DNA from: JAFDZW01 sp964404255
GTDB taxonomy: Bacteria > Bacteroidota > Ignavibacteria > Palsa-1295
Direction: 5' to 3'
Assembly: GCA_964404255.1 (NCBI GenBank)
Contig: CAYOJJ010000002.1
Location: forward strand, 124,001 to 188,000
Length of the DNA: 64,000 bases
Below are positions 51,915 to 60,615 of the stretch, piece by piece. A program made the position numbers and the translations under genes. Each line of letters starts with the position of its first letter. The stretch's first letter is position 1. The notes under the pieces are model-generated. The model ran no database searches. It was given only the letters and a program-made list of their open reading frames with translations, and was not told the DNA's origin.

Positions 51915-52439
51915 TTAGTTGCGTGAAGGGAATATTCCCTGTAAGGCAATGCAGAAATTGATTACCAAATATGGCTGCATATTATTATGCGGCTGATTTC
52001 CACCTGCTAAACTGATTGACTGTGGGTTCATGGTTGCCCCGGAACTAGTAGTCGCATAAATATTCGTATTAGTCCCCTGAACAGAAGCCAGGTAGTTGTT
52101 CGAAGGTGATTTTACAGCGCCGTTTGCACTCTGGGCATTCATTAAATGGTTATGCATCGGCATCTCCGTGCTGATGAGGGTATGATTTTCCTCACCGGAC
52201 ATTTCACCCATTACTCGTGGGGTTAATCCCGGTCCCTGACCCTGATGGAGAGGAACACGTCCCCGAAGATCGGGAAGGCCGAAAGTGACACGGCCGTCTC
52301 CGCCGAATGTAGTGCCGAGTAATGAAAATAAAGCGGTATTTTGGGCAATTGATAATATCTGTCCATCGCAGGTCGCATATCCGCGTGGTGCGAAGTTGAA
52401 GCCGGCCTGAATGATCTGCCCAATAAATGGCTCTGCCAT
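51915..52439 (-). CDS. Phage-tail-collar domain protein (MdpB-like), copy 1
   Basis: The 174-residue twin of the downstream gene (MAEPFIGQIIQAGFNFAPRG, MPMHNHLMNAQSANGAVKSP, GGNQPHNNMQPYLVINFCIA). Most differences between the two lie in the middle variable region (GESSGSESVTLINSE against GEMSGEENHTLISTE), as expected for tandem duplicates diverging on an exposed face. It lies 63 bases downstream of the Tat-type binding protein gene, in the same unit. Confidence 0.92.
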   Translation of the reverse strand: MAEPFIGQIIQAGFNFAPRGYATCDGQILSIAQNTALFSLLGTTFGGDGRVTFGLPDLRGRVPLHQGQGPGLTPRVMGEMSGEENHTLISTEMPMHNHLMNAQSANGAVKSPSNNYLASVQGTNTNIYATTSSGATMNPQSISLAGGNQPHNNMQPYLVINFCIALQGIFPSRN

Positions 52440-52502
52440 AATTTTATCCTCCTAATTGGTTGTGATTGGTTACTGATTAAGGTAAAACTGGTTATGCTGA
52501 TG

Positions 52503-53768
52503 CTATGAAATGTGCGGATAGGTGGCGATGGCACCCGAGCGTACATCGGTAGTAAGGCGAAAGGTGCCACTACTCAAAGCATCGGGAATCGGTACGACAG
52601 AAAGCAACGAATGCGGCTCTCCGAGCGAACCTACTTTATAAATAGAGATGGGCGCTTCAAGCGAGTGCGTATGGGCATTCATCTTTAAAGAGCCGCGAGC
52701 TGATGAAAGCGTCGCTTGTTTCAAATTCGTTAAGAGTGTCGCTGATGCAGTAACGACAGCACATAACATTTTTGCGGTATCGTACCCTAAGAGAGCTTCT
52801 TCATCCGGTTCATACCCATAGGCTTTGTGATAAGCCCCACTAAAAGTATCGCCCGAGAGCGACCCCTGCCAGGTATGGGCAGTAATAACGCCAGCCCCAC
52901 TATTACTAAAATACGAACGCAATGCCGGTTGAGAAACTAATCCGGAAGCTACGACCGACTTCGTACCGCTCATAGATTCCTGAAGTTTAGAAAGAAATAA
53001 AGCACCGTCATGTCCGGAATAGTTGCAAAATACTACCGGGGCGCTGGATGAAGCAGCCTTGGATGCCGCTTCGAGCGGAGAAATAAGATCTACCGGGCTG
53101 CCCGTTACGATCGAGGAGATAACCGTTCCACCGGCAGCATTGAAGCCGGCCTCGAAGGCAAAGTGAGCATCGAATGAGCAATCGGTAAAGGAACCGACCG
53201 AAACAGCTTCTGTACCTAAGTGTCTGGCAGCATAGACCCCTAACGCATAGTTCGATTGCCAGAGGTTCAGCGAACTCTGGAACACATATTCCGAAGCAAG
53301 ATCTTTATGAAAGAAGTTTTCACCATGATTTACTTCTACGAAAGGCACCTTCGCCTCATCGAATTCGGCGGCAAGTTGAGAACTTACTTTAGAATTTATC
53401 ATCCCTACTGCCATAGTGATCCTATGGGTTTCGATGAGTCTGTGCATGGTGCGGCTGACCGATGAAGCTCCAATACCTGTTTCTTCGATCACCAGGTTGA
53501 ATGGAAGCGATCCGTTCCCCGATTGATATTCGCTGCAATAGAGCTGGAATCCGTTGAGCAACGAAGAAGAGCGAACTCTGGTCTTTCCTTTCTGGAGCAT
53601 TAATCCGACCGTGGGGGTACTGGCAGGCCCCGAAAAAGCTGTCGTTGCTTTTGAAAGTGATTCCGTGGCTGAGCCGATGAGGGGGCTCGAAACAACAGCA
53701 GCGCCTGCAAATCCGAGAGATTTGAGAACACCGCGACGTGAGATTGGGGTATTAGTAGTATCCATCAT
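52503..53768 (-). CDS. Type 1 periplasmic binding protein (amino-acid-type), Tat signal
   Basis: The 421-residue protein begins with a twin-arginine signal (SRRGVLKSLGFAGAAV). The two-lobed periplasmic-binding fold (Peripla_BP_6) follows, with TVGLMLQKGKTRVRSSSLLN, SVSRTMHRLIETHRITMAVG, SNYALGVYAARHLGTEAVSV and the later YHKAYGYEPDEEALLGYDTA. No transporter permease is near, so it is probably a sensor or scavenging protein. It is the first gene of the unit with the two collar proteins, an association seen in other genomes. Confidence 0.85.
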   Translation of the reverse strand: MMDTTNTPISRRGVLKSLGFAGAAVVSSPLIGSATESLSKATTAFSGPASTPTVGLMLQKGKTRVRSSSLLNGFQLYCSEYQSGNGSLPFNLVIEETGIGASSVSRTMHRLIETHRITMAVGMINSKVSSQLAAEFDEAKVPFVEVNHGENFFHKDLASEYVFQSSLNLWQSNYALGVYAARHLGTEAVSVGSFTDCSFDAHFAFEAGFNAAGGTVISSIVTGSPVDLISPLEAASKAASSSAPVVFCNYSGHDGALFLSKLQESMSGTKSVVASGLVSQPALRSYFSNSGAGVITAHTWQGSLSGDTFSGAYHKAYGYEPDEEALLGYDTAKMLCAVVTASATLLTNLKQATLSSARGSLKMNAHTHSLEAPISIYKVGSLGEPHSLLSVVPIPDALSSGTFRLTTDVRSGAIATYPHIS

Positions 53769-53916
53769 TCTATTCTATAAAAAACAACTGGTAGTAATCC
53801 GTGGTAAAATGGTAGGTATAGCGCTCCCGTTCAAATATACGCTATAAGATGCAAAAATACAACAATTTTATTAAAATTAATCTGAAAAAAATACAACACT
53901 CTGTGGGGAAAAATGT

Positions 53917-53949
53917 AAAAAGCCGATAGAGATCCTCAATCGGCTTTCC
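53917..53949 (-). terminator. Terminator of the cytochrome gene
   Basis: In minus orientation GGAAAGCCGATTGAG... and CTCTATCGGCTTTTT form a hairpin followed by a T-run, 20 bases after the cytochrome stop. Confidence 0.8.
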
Positions 53950-53968
53950 CATTATAAGTATAAAATGA

Positions 53969-55246
53969 TTATTTGCTAGAAGCGGTAGGTTTCGGATTTG
54001 AGGTCGAAGCAAGTTTTTGCTGGCCTAACTGCCTGATATACTGTGCCAGTGCCGGGTACTCCTCCTCCTTAATAGTGCCTTCCCAGGATGGCATTTTTGT
54101 ACCTGGCGCGAACTTCGAAGGATTTTTAATCCAGGAAATAAGATCTTCATCATTATGATACTTCTGGCAAGCAACGGTAAGGTCGCACATGCCAACTCCA
54201 TTTTGACCATGGCAGGCATAGCAGGCATATTTATAATACACTTTCTGGCCTGCACTGGGGCTTGCATCGACAAGTTTATATTCCTCTCCTTGTTTACGGG
54301 GATTGGCAAGTGTTGGTACCGTCTTCAAATAAGCATAGATGGAAACGATCTCGGAATCGGTTAATTGTGGAAATCGGGCCATCGGATACCGCAAAGCGGT
54401 ATTGTCCTGGCGCAATCCATCACGCAGGGCATGTAAAAAATTTTCCTGGCTCCACTTGCCCAGACCGAATTCACCATGAGGTGTGAGATTTGCCGAATAG
54501 ATCGGTTTTCCCATCGCATCGGCAAGCTCGTTGCCACCTCCATAGAATCCTGTCGATTTTTCAGGATTGAGTTCATCGTTCGTCTTAAAATCGGCAGAGT
54601 GGCATTGATAGCACCCTACCACTCCGTTTGCCCAATAGCGGCCAACTGCAACTTGATCTCCGGCTGGCGGTGGTGGGATGGTTTTGTCCGGATAAGGAAG
54701 CGGTTTAAAGACAAACCGGCTCAGGAATAAGGTAAGTATTGAAGGCTCGGCTGCAGTATCTTTTACAGCGATCGGGGCTACGAGAGAATCTCCGGAGCGC
54801 AGGAAAGCGATGATCGATTCAATATCTTCTTGCGCGACATTCGGGAATTTCGGCATGTAAGGCGGGATATAATCATTATTCTTGTGAATACCGGTCCGCA
54901 GGAAATACATGATCTCGCCATCGGACCATCCGCCAATCCCGTAGGTTTTATCATTGGTAATGTTATGAGAATAGATCTTACCAAAAACCGAGGGCAGCTC
55001 CGGCAGAAAATGCCCGCTCAAGCGGTTGGTTGCAGGATTAAAATGACAATCATAGCAAAGCAGTGTAACGATCTTTCTTCCCCGCTCGATCTTTACAGGA
55101 GTCGATTCTACATGAACGTTCGGTCGATGAACACCAGCAGCGCTGACGCTCGGCATGCCGGCGATCTTAAGATAGGATACAAAGCCAATAACGAGCAGGA
55201 TAACCACACCAATTAGTATCCCGGCGATCTTTAATAGTTTTTTCAT
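53969..55246 (-). CDS. Triheme c-type cytochrome
   Basis: The 425-residue protein has an N-terminal membrane anchor (LLKIAGILIGVVILLVIGFV) and three heme-attachment motifs: CYDCH near residue 64, CYQCH near 213, and CYACH near 341. Each sits in a cytochrome-c fold unit, with likely methionine ligands further on (for example MPKF and MPSW). This is a three-domain diheme-plus-monoheme chain such as is found in alcohol- or gluconate-dehydrogenase cytochrome subunits, but no dehydrogenase is beside it. It should carry electrons on the periplasmic face. It diverges from the Rieske gene. Confidence 0.9.
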   Translation of the reverse strand: MKKLLKIAGILIGVVILLVIGFVSYLKIAGMPSVSAAGVHRPNVHVESTPVKIERGRKIVTLLCYDCHFNPATNRLSGHFLPELPSVFGKIYSHNITNDKTYGIGGWSDGEIMYFLRTGIHKNNDYIPPYMPKFPNVAQEDIESIIAFLRSGDSLVAPIAVKDTAAEPSILTLFLSRFVFKPLPYPDKTIPPPPAGDQVAVGRYWANGVVGCYQCHSADFKTNDELNPEKSTGFYGGGNELADAMGKPIYSANLTPHGEFGLGKWSQENFLHALRDGLRQDNTALRYPMARFPQLTDSEIVSIYAYLKTVPTLANPRKQGEEYKLVDASPSAGQKVYYKYACYACHGQNGVGMCDLTVACQKYHNDEDLISWIKNPSKFAPGTKMPSWEGTIKEEEYPALAQYIRQLGQQKLASTSNPKPTASSK

Positions 55247-55380
55247 AGTCTGGAAAGAATCAACAACTGTAAAAACAGCATCCGATATACAAGTATAGCG
55301 CCTGTGCGGATGTTAAAATGAGCACGCAATAGCCATAAAATCGGTAAGTTTGCATATCATATGCGCGCAAATATACTACA

Positions 55381-55683
55381 ATGTGGATAGAAATAGCAAC
55401 AGAATCGGAATTGGAAACTAACCCAATTATTTGTAAAAAGGTAGATGGCAAACAGATACTGATCATCCGCTCTGGCGATGAGCTATTTAGCTGTGGAGCG
55501 ATCTGCCCCCACCAAGGCTACTCAATGGAGCATGGCTTGGTCTTTGATGACGAAATTACCTGTCCAGAACATTCGTGGGTATTTTCTTTGAGAACTGGAG
55601 AGTCAACTTATCCTGGTTCGGGTCCTAGAATACCCATCTATCCTCTAAAAAGTACAGATGGGGTGATTAAAATTATGATATAA
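55381..55683 (+). CDS. Rieske 2Fe-2S protein
   Basis: The 100-residue protein has the Rieske cluster site as CPH (near residue 42) and CPEH (near residue 61), within CGAICPHQGYSMEHGLVFDD and EITCPEHSWVFSLRTGES. There is no signal peptide, so it resembles cytoplasmic Rieske ferredoxins of the NirD or dioxygenase type. The electron partner is not clear from the context. The divergent cytochrome gene may be related in function. Confidence 0.93.
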   Translation: MWIEIATESELETNPIICKKVDGKQILIIRSGDELFSCGAICPHQGYSMEHGLVFDDEITCPEHSWVFSLRTGESTYPGSGPRIPIYPLKSTDGVIKIMI

Positions 55684-55732
55684 GCAACAGATCAATTGAA
55701 AAGGACTTAGTATTAAATGCTATTAATAAAGC

Positions 55733-55760
55733 AACAAAGGCGCCACTAGGCGCCTTTGTT
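55733..55760. terminator. Terminator between converging genes
   Basis: AACAAAGGCGCC pairs with GGCGCCTTTGTT around ACTA. It lies between the Rieske gene (ends 55683) and the repeat-protein gene (ends 55781). Short T-runs occur on both sides, so it may be bidirectional. Confidence 0.8.
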
Positions 55761-55780
55761 GAAGTCAGTTTAAGAATGGA

Positions 55781-58780
55781 TTACCAACTGTACCATTTGT
55801 TGGTGCCATTGCTATATAAATGTACAGCCTGACCACCTGATATTGGATTTCCAAAAAATCCACCAGGTGCTGCATCATCTATAGTCTGACCACCAGTAGT
55901 AGCAATAGTGATAGTATTACCTGTACCCGTGGGATCAACCTGTTTTAATATTATAGTTTGTCCAGCTGCAAAAGTATTTGCATTAGGCAAAGTAATGGTA
56001 AAACCACCACCTGTTACGACACCTTGAACAATCTGGTCTGTATTTGTAGCAGTATAATTTGCACTGACAGATGTCAATGAGAACGATCCACCAATATCAT
56101 TAGACCAGCTCAGTACATTAGAGCCATTGGTCTTGAGTACCTGGCCATTGGTGCCTGCGGTGGATGGAAGAGTATAGGTAATATCAGCCGCCTGTGCCTG
56201 GGCTTTGAAGGCAGTATAATTTACACCCGAACCGCTTGGTTCAAGTAAGCGCAATTCGCGGGCAGTATTATCATTATTACCAATAGCGTGGTGAGCGTTA
56301 GTGGTAGTGAATGTACCAGCAGCAATATCGCTACCTACGATCGAGCCGGTGAGGTTCAATTTGGAATAGGCAATAGCAGCTGCAGCGCTAATATCAGCAT
56401 TAGTGATAGTACCATCAGCAATCTTTGCAGATGTTACTGCATTAGCTGCAATTACCGGGTTCGGATAGGTACCGGTCAGATCTCCACCTGCCGGGCCGGA
56501 AGCGCCGCCAGCAGCTGTAGCCCAGCTAAGAAGGCCGCTACCATTAGTTGAAAGAACCTGTCCGCTTGTACCATCGGCAGCGGGTAAGGTGTAAGCAACA
56601 TCGGTAGCTTGTGCCTGAGCTTTGAACGATGTGAAGTTCGAGCCTGAACCACTCGGTTCGGCTAAGCGAAGTTCAGCGGCAATATTGTTATTATTAGAAA
56701 GAAGGGCATTGCCATTCTGAACTTCCAATAATTGGCTGGGGCTTGATGTACCGATACCAACATTTGCACTATTACCAAGTACAAGGCTATTGCTCTGGCT
56801 AACAATGGCACTTTGGCCAACAGCAGTTGCATTTGTTAGACCGACAGCACCAACATCTGCACCGGCGCCAAGTAACGTGTTACCGGATCCGGTAGTATTT
56901 GTCGCTCCGGCATTTATACCGAGTGCCGAATTATTAGGGCCGCTTGTGGTTGAACCCAATGCATTATATCCAATACCGGTATTATTGCCTGCCGCATTAT
57001 TGGCAAGAGCACTTTTTCCGATGGCAGTATTATTATTGTTTGCATTAGCCGCGGTTGAAGCAAAAGCGCCGATAATAGTATTATCATTACCACTGGTGCC
57101 TAGCCCAGCCTGAATACCCATGGCAACGTTACGCTGCCCGGGTGAACCAAACAAAGCCTGGCGGCCGACTGCAGTATTTGCAGTACCAGTTGTATTGCCG
57201 ACCATAGCTTCAGCACCTACTGCGGTGTTATCACCGCCGCCGGTGGTATTCGCCAAGGCACTGGTACCAACACCAACGTTATAGTTACCGGTTGTGAGGG
57301 ACTGTAAAACTCCTGAACCGATGGCAGTATTAGGGCCTACAGCATTAGTGGCAGTGAAATTACCGGCATTATCACCCAATGAAAGGTTGCCATTATAATT
57401 ATGCAGAAAACGAGCCCCATTCATGAAGATCGCACCGACACCAGCAGAAGTTGTCGTAGGGATATTAATACCACCGGCATTCCTAAGTGTCATCTGGGTC
57501 GTGTTATTAGCACGCATATCGACGTCAGTAGCAGAAGTTGTACCGAAGATATTGCTTGACGGGGTATTATTGCCTCCAAGAGCCCAGGCGGAAGAAGAAA
57601 CCGGTGTCCAGGAAAGATTACCGGCACCATCGTTGGTCAAGGTACCAGCAGCATTTGCCGGAACCGCATTGCCGTTGATCTTAGCAACACCAGGATTTGG
57701 GTACGAACCAGAAAGATCTCCACCCGCTGCGCCTGCACCCTGCATTTTAGAGTAAGCAATGGCAGCCGTCGGGCTGACATCGGCATTGACGATTGTACCA
57801 TCGGCAATTTTAGCCGAGGTTACAGCATTTGCAGCAATCGTCGGGTTTGGATAGGTACCCGTAAGATCACCGCCTGCTGCGCCACCCGGAGAAGGGCTGC
57901 CCCAAACGATATTGGTACCATTATAGGTAATGGCCTGACCAGAAGCTGCTCCCGTAGGGCTGATCTTCGGAAGTGTAACCTGAGCATCGACGATGTCCCC
58001 GGTTACGATGCTATTGGTAAGATTGAGTTTGCTATAAGCAATGGCTGCTGTTGGGCTGACATCGGCATTGACGATCGTACCATCGAGAATCTTTGCTGAG
58101 GTAACGGCACTATTGGCAATGGTTGGGTTCGGATAGGTACCTGTCAGATCGCCACCGGCTGCACCACCCGGAGAAGGGCTACCCCAAATGATGTTCGTTC
58201 CATTATAGATAATACCTTGGCCCGAAGATGCTCCCGTTGCACTGATCTTTGGAAGTGTGATCTGGGCATCAACGATATCACCGGTTACAATACTATTGGC
58301 AAGATTTAGCTTGCTATAGGCAATAGCGGCAGAAGGACTGACATCGGCATTAACAATCAACGAAGACGTAACGGCGCCGGATACTCCTACATGGGCGATA
58401 CCGGTTGTTAACCCATTAAGGGTAAGGCCGCCGGTGACGGAAACACCACCACCATTGCTGAGGCGTAGTTTTTCGCTGTTATTGGCGTACATGACAACAT
58501 CAAAGCCATTAAGCGAGCCAAATTTCTCTCCACCACTGAGGGTATTGCCTGCAGTCAGCCAACCCAAAGAAGGGCCGCCACCGCCAGTGGTCACAACAGT
58601 GCCGCCACCGGCTGGGAAAGTAAAATTATCGAGGGCATTAATAGTTTGCCCGGTAAGAATGGTATAATGGCCGGCACCATCATCTACCTGCCAACGATGT
58701 TGTGCAAATGCAGAAGTAGCTGCCAGCATACTTACACCGGCAAAGGCGATGAATGCCAGTCTGGAAAGGTTAGTCTTCAT
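55781..58780 (-). CDS. Large secreted tail-fibre/YadA-head-like repeat protein
   Basis: The 999-residue product has a signal peptide (MKTNLSRLAFIAFAGVSMLA, cleaved after AFAQ). Its N-terminal third holds repeats with the GGDLTGTYPNPTI motif. Two of these units are 94 residues long and nearly identical. The central part (residues about 480-690) consists of hyalin/YadA-head-like repeats such as NTAVGAEAMVGNTTGTANTA. It ends with a second pair of GGDLTGTYPNPV-type units and a terminal domain (SLTSVSANYTATNTDQIVQG, GFTITLPNANTFAAGQTIIL). There is no membrane anchor or sorting signal. It shares modules with the gene at 62387, such as the (A/S)NNSEKLRL region. It may form a fibre at the surface. 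Confidence 0.85.
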   Translation of the reverse strand: MKTNLSRLAFIAFAGVSMLAATSAFAQHRWQVDDGAGHYTILTGQTINALDNFTFPAGGGTVVTTGGGGPSLGWLTAGNTLSGGEKFGSLNGFDVVMYANNSEKLRLSNGGGVSVTGGLTLNGLTTGIAHVGVSGAVTSSLIVNADVSPSAAIAYSKLNLANSIVTGDIVDAQITLPKISATGASSGQGIIYNGTNIIWGSPSPGGAAGGDLTGTYPNPTIANSAVTSAKILDGTIVNADVSPTAAIAYSKLNLTNSIVTGDIVDAQVTLPKISPTGAASGQAITYNGTNIVWGSPSPGGAAGGDLTGTYPNPTIAANAVTSAKIADGTIVNADVSPTAAIAYSKMQGAGAAGGDLSGSYPNPGVAKINGNAVPANAAGTLTNDGAGNLSWTPVSSSAWALGGNNTPSSNIFGTTSATDVDMRANNTTQMTLRNAGGINIPTTTSAGVGAIFMNGARFLHNYNGNLSLGDNAGNFTATNAVGPNTAIGSGVLQSLTTGNYNVGVGTSALANTTGGGDNTAVGAEAMVGNTTGTANTAVGRQALFGSPGQRNVAMGIQAGLGTSGNDNTIIGAFASTAANANNNNTAIGKSALANNAAGNNTGIGYNALGSTTSGPNNSALGINAGATNTTGSGNTLLGAGADVGAVGLTNATAVGQSAIVSQSNSLVLGNSANVGIGTSSPSQLLEVQNGNALLSNNNNIAAELRLAEPSGSGSNFTSFKAQAQATDVAYTLPAADGTSGQVLSTNGSGLLSWATAAGGASGPAGGDLTGTYPNPVIAANAVTSAKIADGTITNADISAAAAIAYSKLNLTGSIVGSDIAAGTFTTTNAHHAIGNNDNTARELRLLEPSGSGVNYTAFKAQAQAADITYTLPSTAGTNGQVLKTNGSNVLSWSNDIGGSFSLTSVSANYTATNTDQIVQGVVTGGGFTITLPNANTFAAGQTIILKQVDPTGTGNTITIATTGGQTIDDAAPGGFFGNPISGGQAVHLYSNGTNKWYSW
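57788..58351 (-). repeat. Two tandem 282-bp units inside the large repeat protein gene
   Basis: Two consecutive 94-codon units (58351-58070 and 58069-57788) each begin NADVSP and end GTIV, with most residues identical. A partial third unit follows. Each unit contains GGDLTGTYPNPTI. The near-identity suggests recent duplication and possible copy-number change. Confidence 0.85.
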
Positions 58781-58953
58781 AGAATGAATAAATGGATAAA
58801 AAACTGGTATCTGTTGCTCTTTGTTGCTATCTTATTACAAAATAACAATTTAGCTTTGAAATAACAAGCATATAAACTTTTTAGCAAAGCAAATATACGA
58901 AAAATAATACAAGCCTCATAATTTAGCTGAAAAAAAAGTATATTTCAATGTTG

Positions 58954-58961
58954 TATTTTTG
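58954..58961 (+). promoter_or_regulatory. Bacteroidota-type -7 element (TATTTTTG)
   Basis: TAnnTTTG match 18 bases before the lysS ATG at 58980. No -33 TTG is seen. Confidence 0.45.
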
Positions 58962-58979
58962 TAGTTTACTGTTTAGCCC

Positions 58980-60524
58980 ATGATAGACCCGACCACCCTT
59001 GCTACCCTCGATGTCTCGAGCCTTTCCGATCAGGAACAGGAGCGGCTTCACTCACTTGCCGAATTGCGTTCCAAAGGGGTAGAGCCGTATGCCTATTCTT
59101 TCGACCGTACGCATTATTCGGATCAGGCAAGGGCCCTATTTTCAGAGGATGCTCCGGAGGCCCGGCATAAAGCTTCTGTGGCAGGGCGTATCGTTGCCGT
59201 TCGTCGGATGGGCAAAGCGAGTTTTATGCATATTCTCGATGAGGTTGGCAAATTACAGGTCTATGCAAAAGCCGATGAATTGGGGGAGCAGTATGAAACC
59301 TTAAAGATGCTCGATATTGGTGATATTATCGGAGCGCACGGATTTATCTTCCGCACCAGAACAGGGGAAATATCATTACATTGCGAATCTTTTCAATTAC
59401 TTGCAAAGGCTATTCGTCCGCTACCGGTTGTAAAAGAGGAAATTAATGAAGAGACGGGAGAAAAGATCGTTCACGATGCCTTCAGCGATAAAGAGCTTCG
59501 ATACCGCCGCCGCTATATCGATCTTATAGCGAATGCTCATATCCGCGATACTTTTCGTAAACGCTCCAAGATCATTTCAACGGTCCGCCACTTTTTCGAT
59601 GAACGCGGTTATCTTGAAGTTGAGACCCCGGTACTGCAGCCGCTTTATGGAGGGGCATACGCCCGTCCATTTGTTACGCATCACAACGCGTTGGATTTCG
59701 ATCTCTATATGCGCATTGCCGATGAGTTGTACCTAAAGCGTTTGATAGTTGGGGGGCTTGCCGAAGGTGTCTATGAAATCTCAAAAGACTTCCGCAACGA
59801 AGGCATGGATAAGAACCACTCGCCGGAGTTTACCATGGCTGAGATCTACGTTGCTTACAAAGACTATCAATGGATGATGGATTTTGTCGAGCAATTGTTT
59901 GCCGAAGTGGCAAGAGTGATCACCGGAGGCGATATGAAGGTCACCCAGAAAAATGGTACGGTGATCGACTTTACACCGCCATTCCGCCGCTTATCGATGT
60001 ATGATTCGATAAAAGAATATACCGGGATCGATGTAAGTGAAATGGATGAACAGGGGCTTCGGGAGACGGCAAAAAAACTCCATATTGAATTAGAGCCTGG
60101 TTCCGGCTCCGGCAAGATCATCGATGAGATCTTCTCGGCAAAAGTTGAACATAATCTCATTCAGCCGACCTTCATTACCGATTATCCGCTTTCGATGTCA
60201 CCGCTGGCAAAATCACATCGTGATAAGCCTGGCCTTGTCGAGCGTTTTGAGCTTATGGTCGGCGGCCAGGAGCTATGCAATGCTTTTAGCGAACTTAACG
60301 ACCCCATCGATCAGCGTGCTCGGTTTGAAGAACAGGCAAAGCTTCGTGCCCGTGGGGACGATGAAGCGATGCAGCTCGATGAAGATTTCCTTCGCTCTCT
60401 GGAGATCGGTATGCCACCGACGGCGGGTCTGGGTTTCGGCATTGATCGCTTAACGATGATCATGACCGGCGAAGATTCCATCCGCGATGTTGTATTATTC
60501 CCGGCAATGAGACCGGAGAAATGA
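58980..60524 (+). CDS. lysS: Lysyl-tRNA synthetase (class II)
   Basis: Charges tRNA-Lys. The 514-residue protein has the N-terminal OB-fold domain (VAGRIVAVRRMGKASFMHIL) and class II motifs 1-3: motif 1 near FRKRSKIISTVRHFFDERGY, motif 2 near SKDFRNEGMDKNHSPEFTMA, and motif 3 as LGFGIDRLTMIMTGEDSIRD. It ends in FPAMRPEK. Its last 159 bases before the terminal AAATGA are almost identical to 61281-61439, so the current 3' end is one of two copies. It is divergent from the large repeat protein gene. Confidence 0.97.
   Translation: MIDPTTLATLDVSSLSDQEQERLHSLAELRSKGVEPYAYSFDRTHYSDQARALFSEDAPEARHKASVAGRIVAVRRMGKASFMHILDEVGKLQVYAKADELGEQYETLKMLDIGDIIGAHGFIFRTRTGEISLHCESFQLLAKAIRPLPVVKEEINEETGEKIVHDAFSDKELRYRRRYIDLIANAHIRDTFRKRSKIISTVRHFFDERGYLEVETPVLQPLYGGAYARPFVTHHNALDFDLYMRIADELYLKRLIVGGLAEGVYEISKDFRNEGMDKNHSPEFTMAEIYVAYKDYQWMMDFVEQLFAEVARVITGGDMKVTQKNGTVIDFTPPFRRLSMYDSIKEYTGIDVSEMDEQGLRETAKKLHIELEPGSGSGKIIDEIFSAKVEHNLIQPTFITDYPLSMSPLAKSHRDKPGLVERFELMVGGQELCNAFSELNDPIDQRARFEEQAKLRARGDDEAMQLDEDFLRSLEIGMPPTAGLGFGIDRLTMIMTGEDSIRDVVLFPAMRPEK
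60360..60518 (+). repeat. lysS 3' end, copy A (159 bp direct repeat)
   Basis: Matches 61281-61439 at 151 of 159 positions. All eight differences are at third codon positions and leave the lysine-tRNA-synthetase residues unchanged. Copy A continues into RPEK and a stop; copy B continues into RPEVVAR and a stop. Confidence 0.95.
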
Positions 60525-60615
60525 CACAGTAACATTATCTCTTTTCTGCATTATCATATTTCCTCCCTTAATGCATTGTTGTATATTAGAGTCGAGAATA
60601 TATCGTCTCTGTTAT

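Noticed and set aside
51369..52439. Prophage, suggested by two tail-collar proteins
   Set aside because: No capsid, portal, terminase, integrase or lysis genes are near. MdpB-like collar proteins occur as ordinary bacterial genes.
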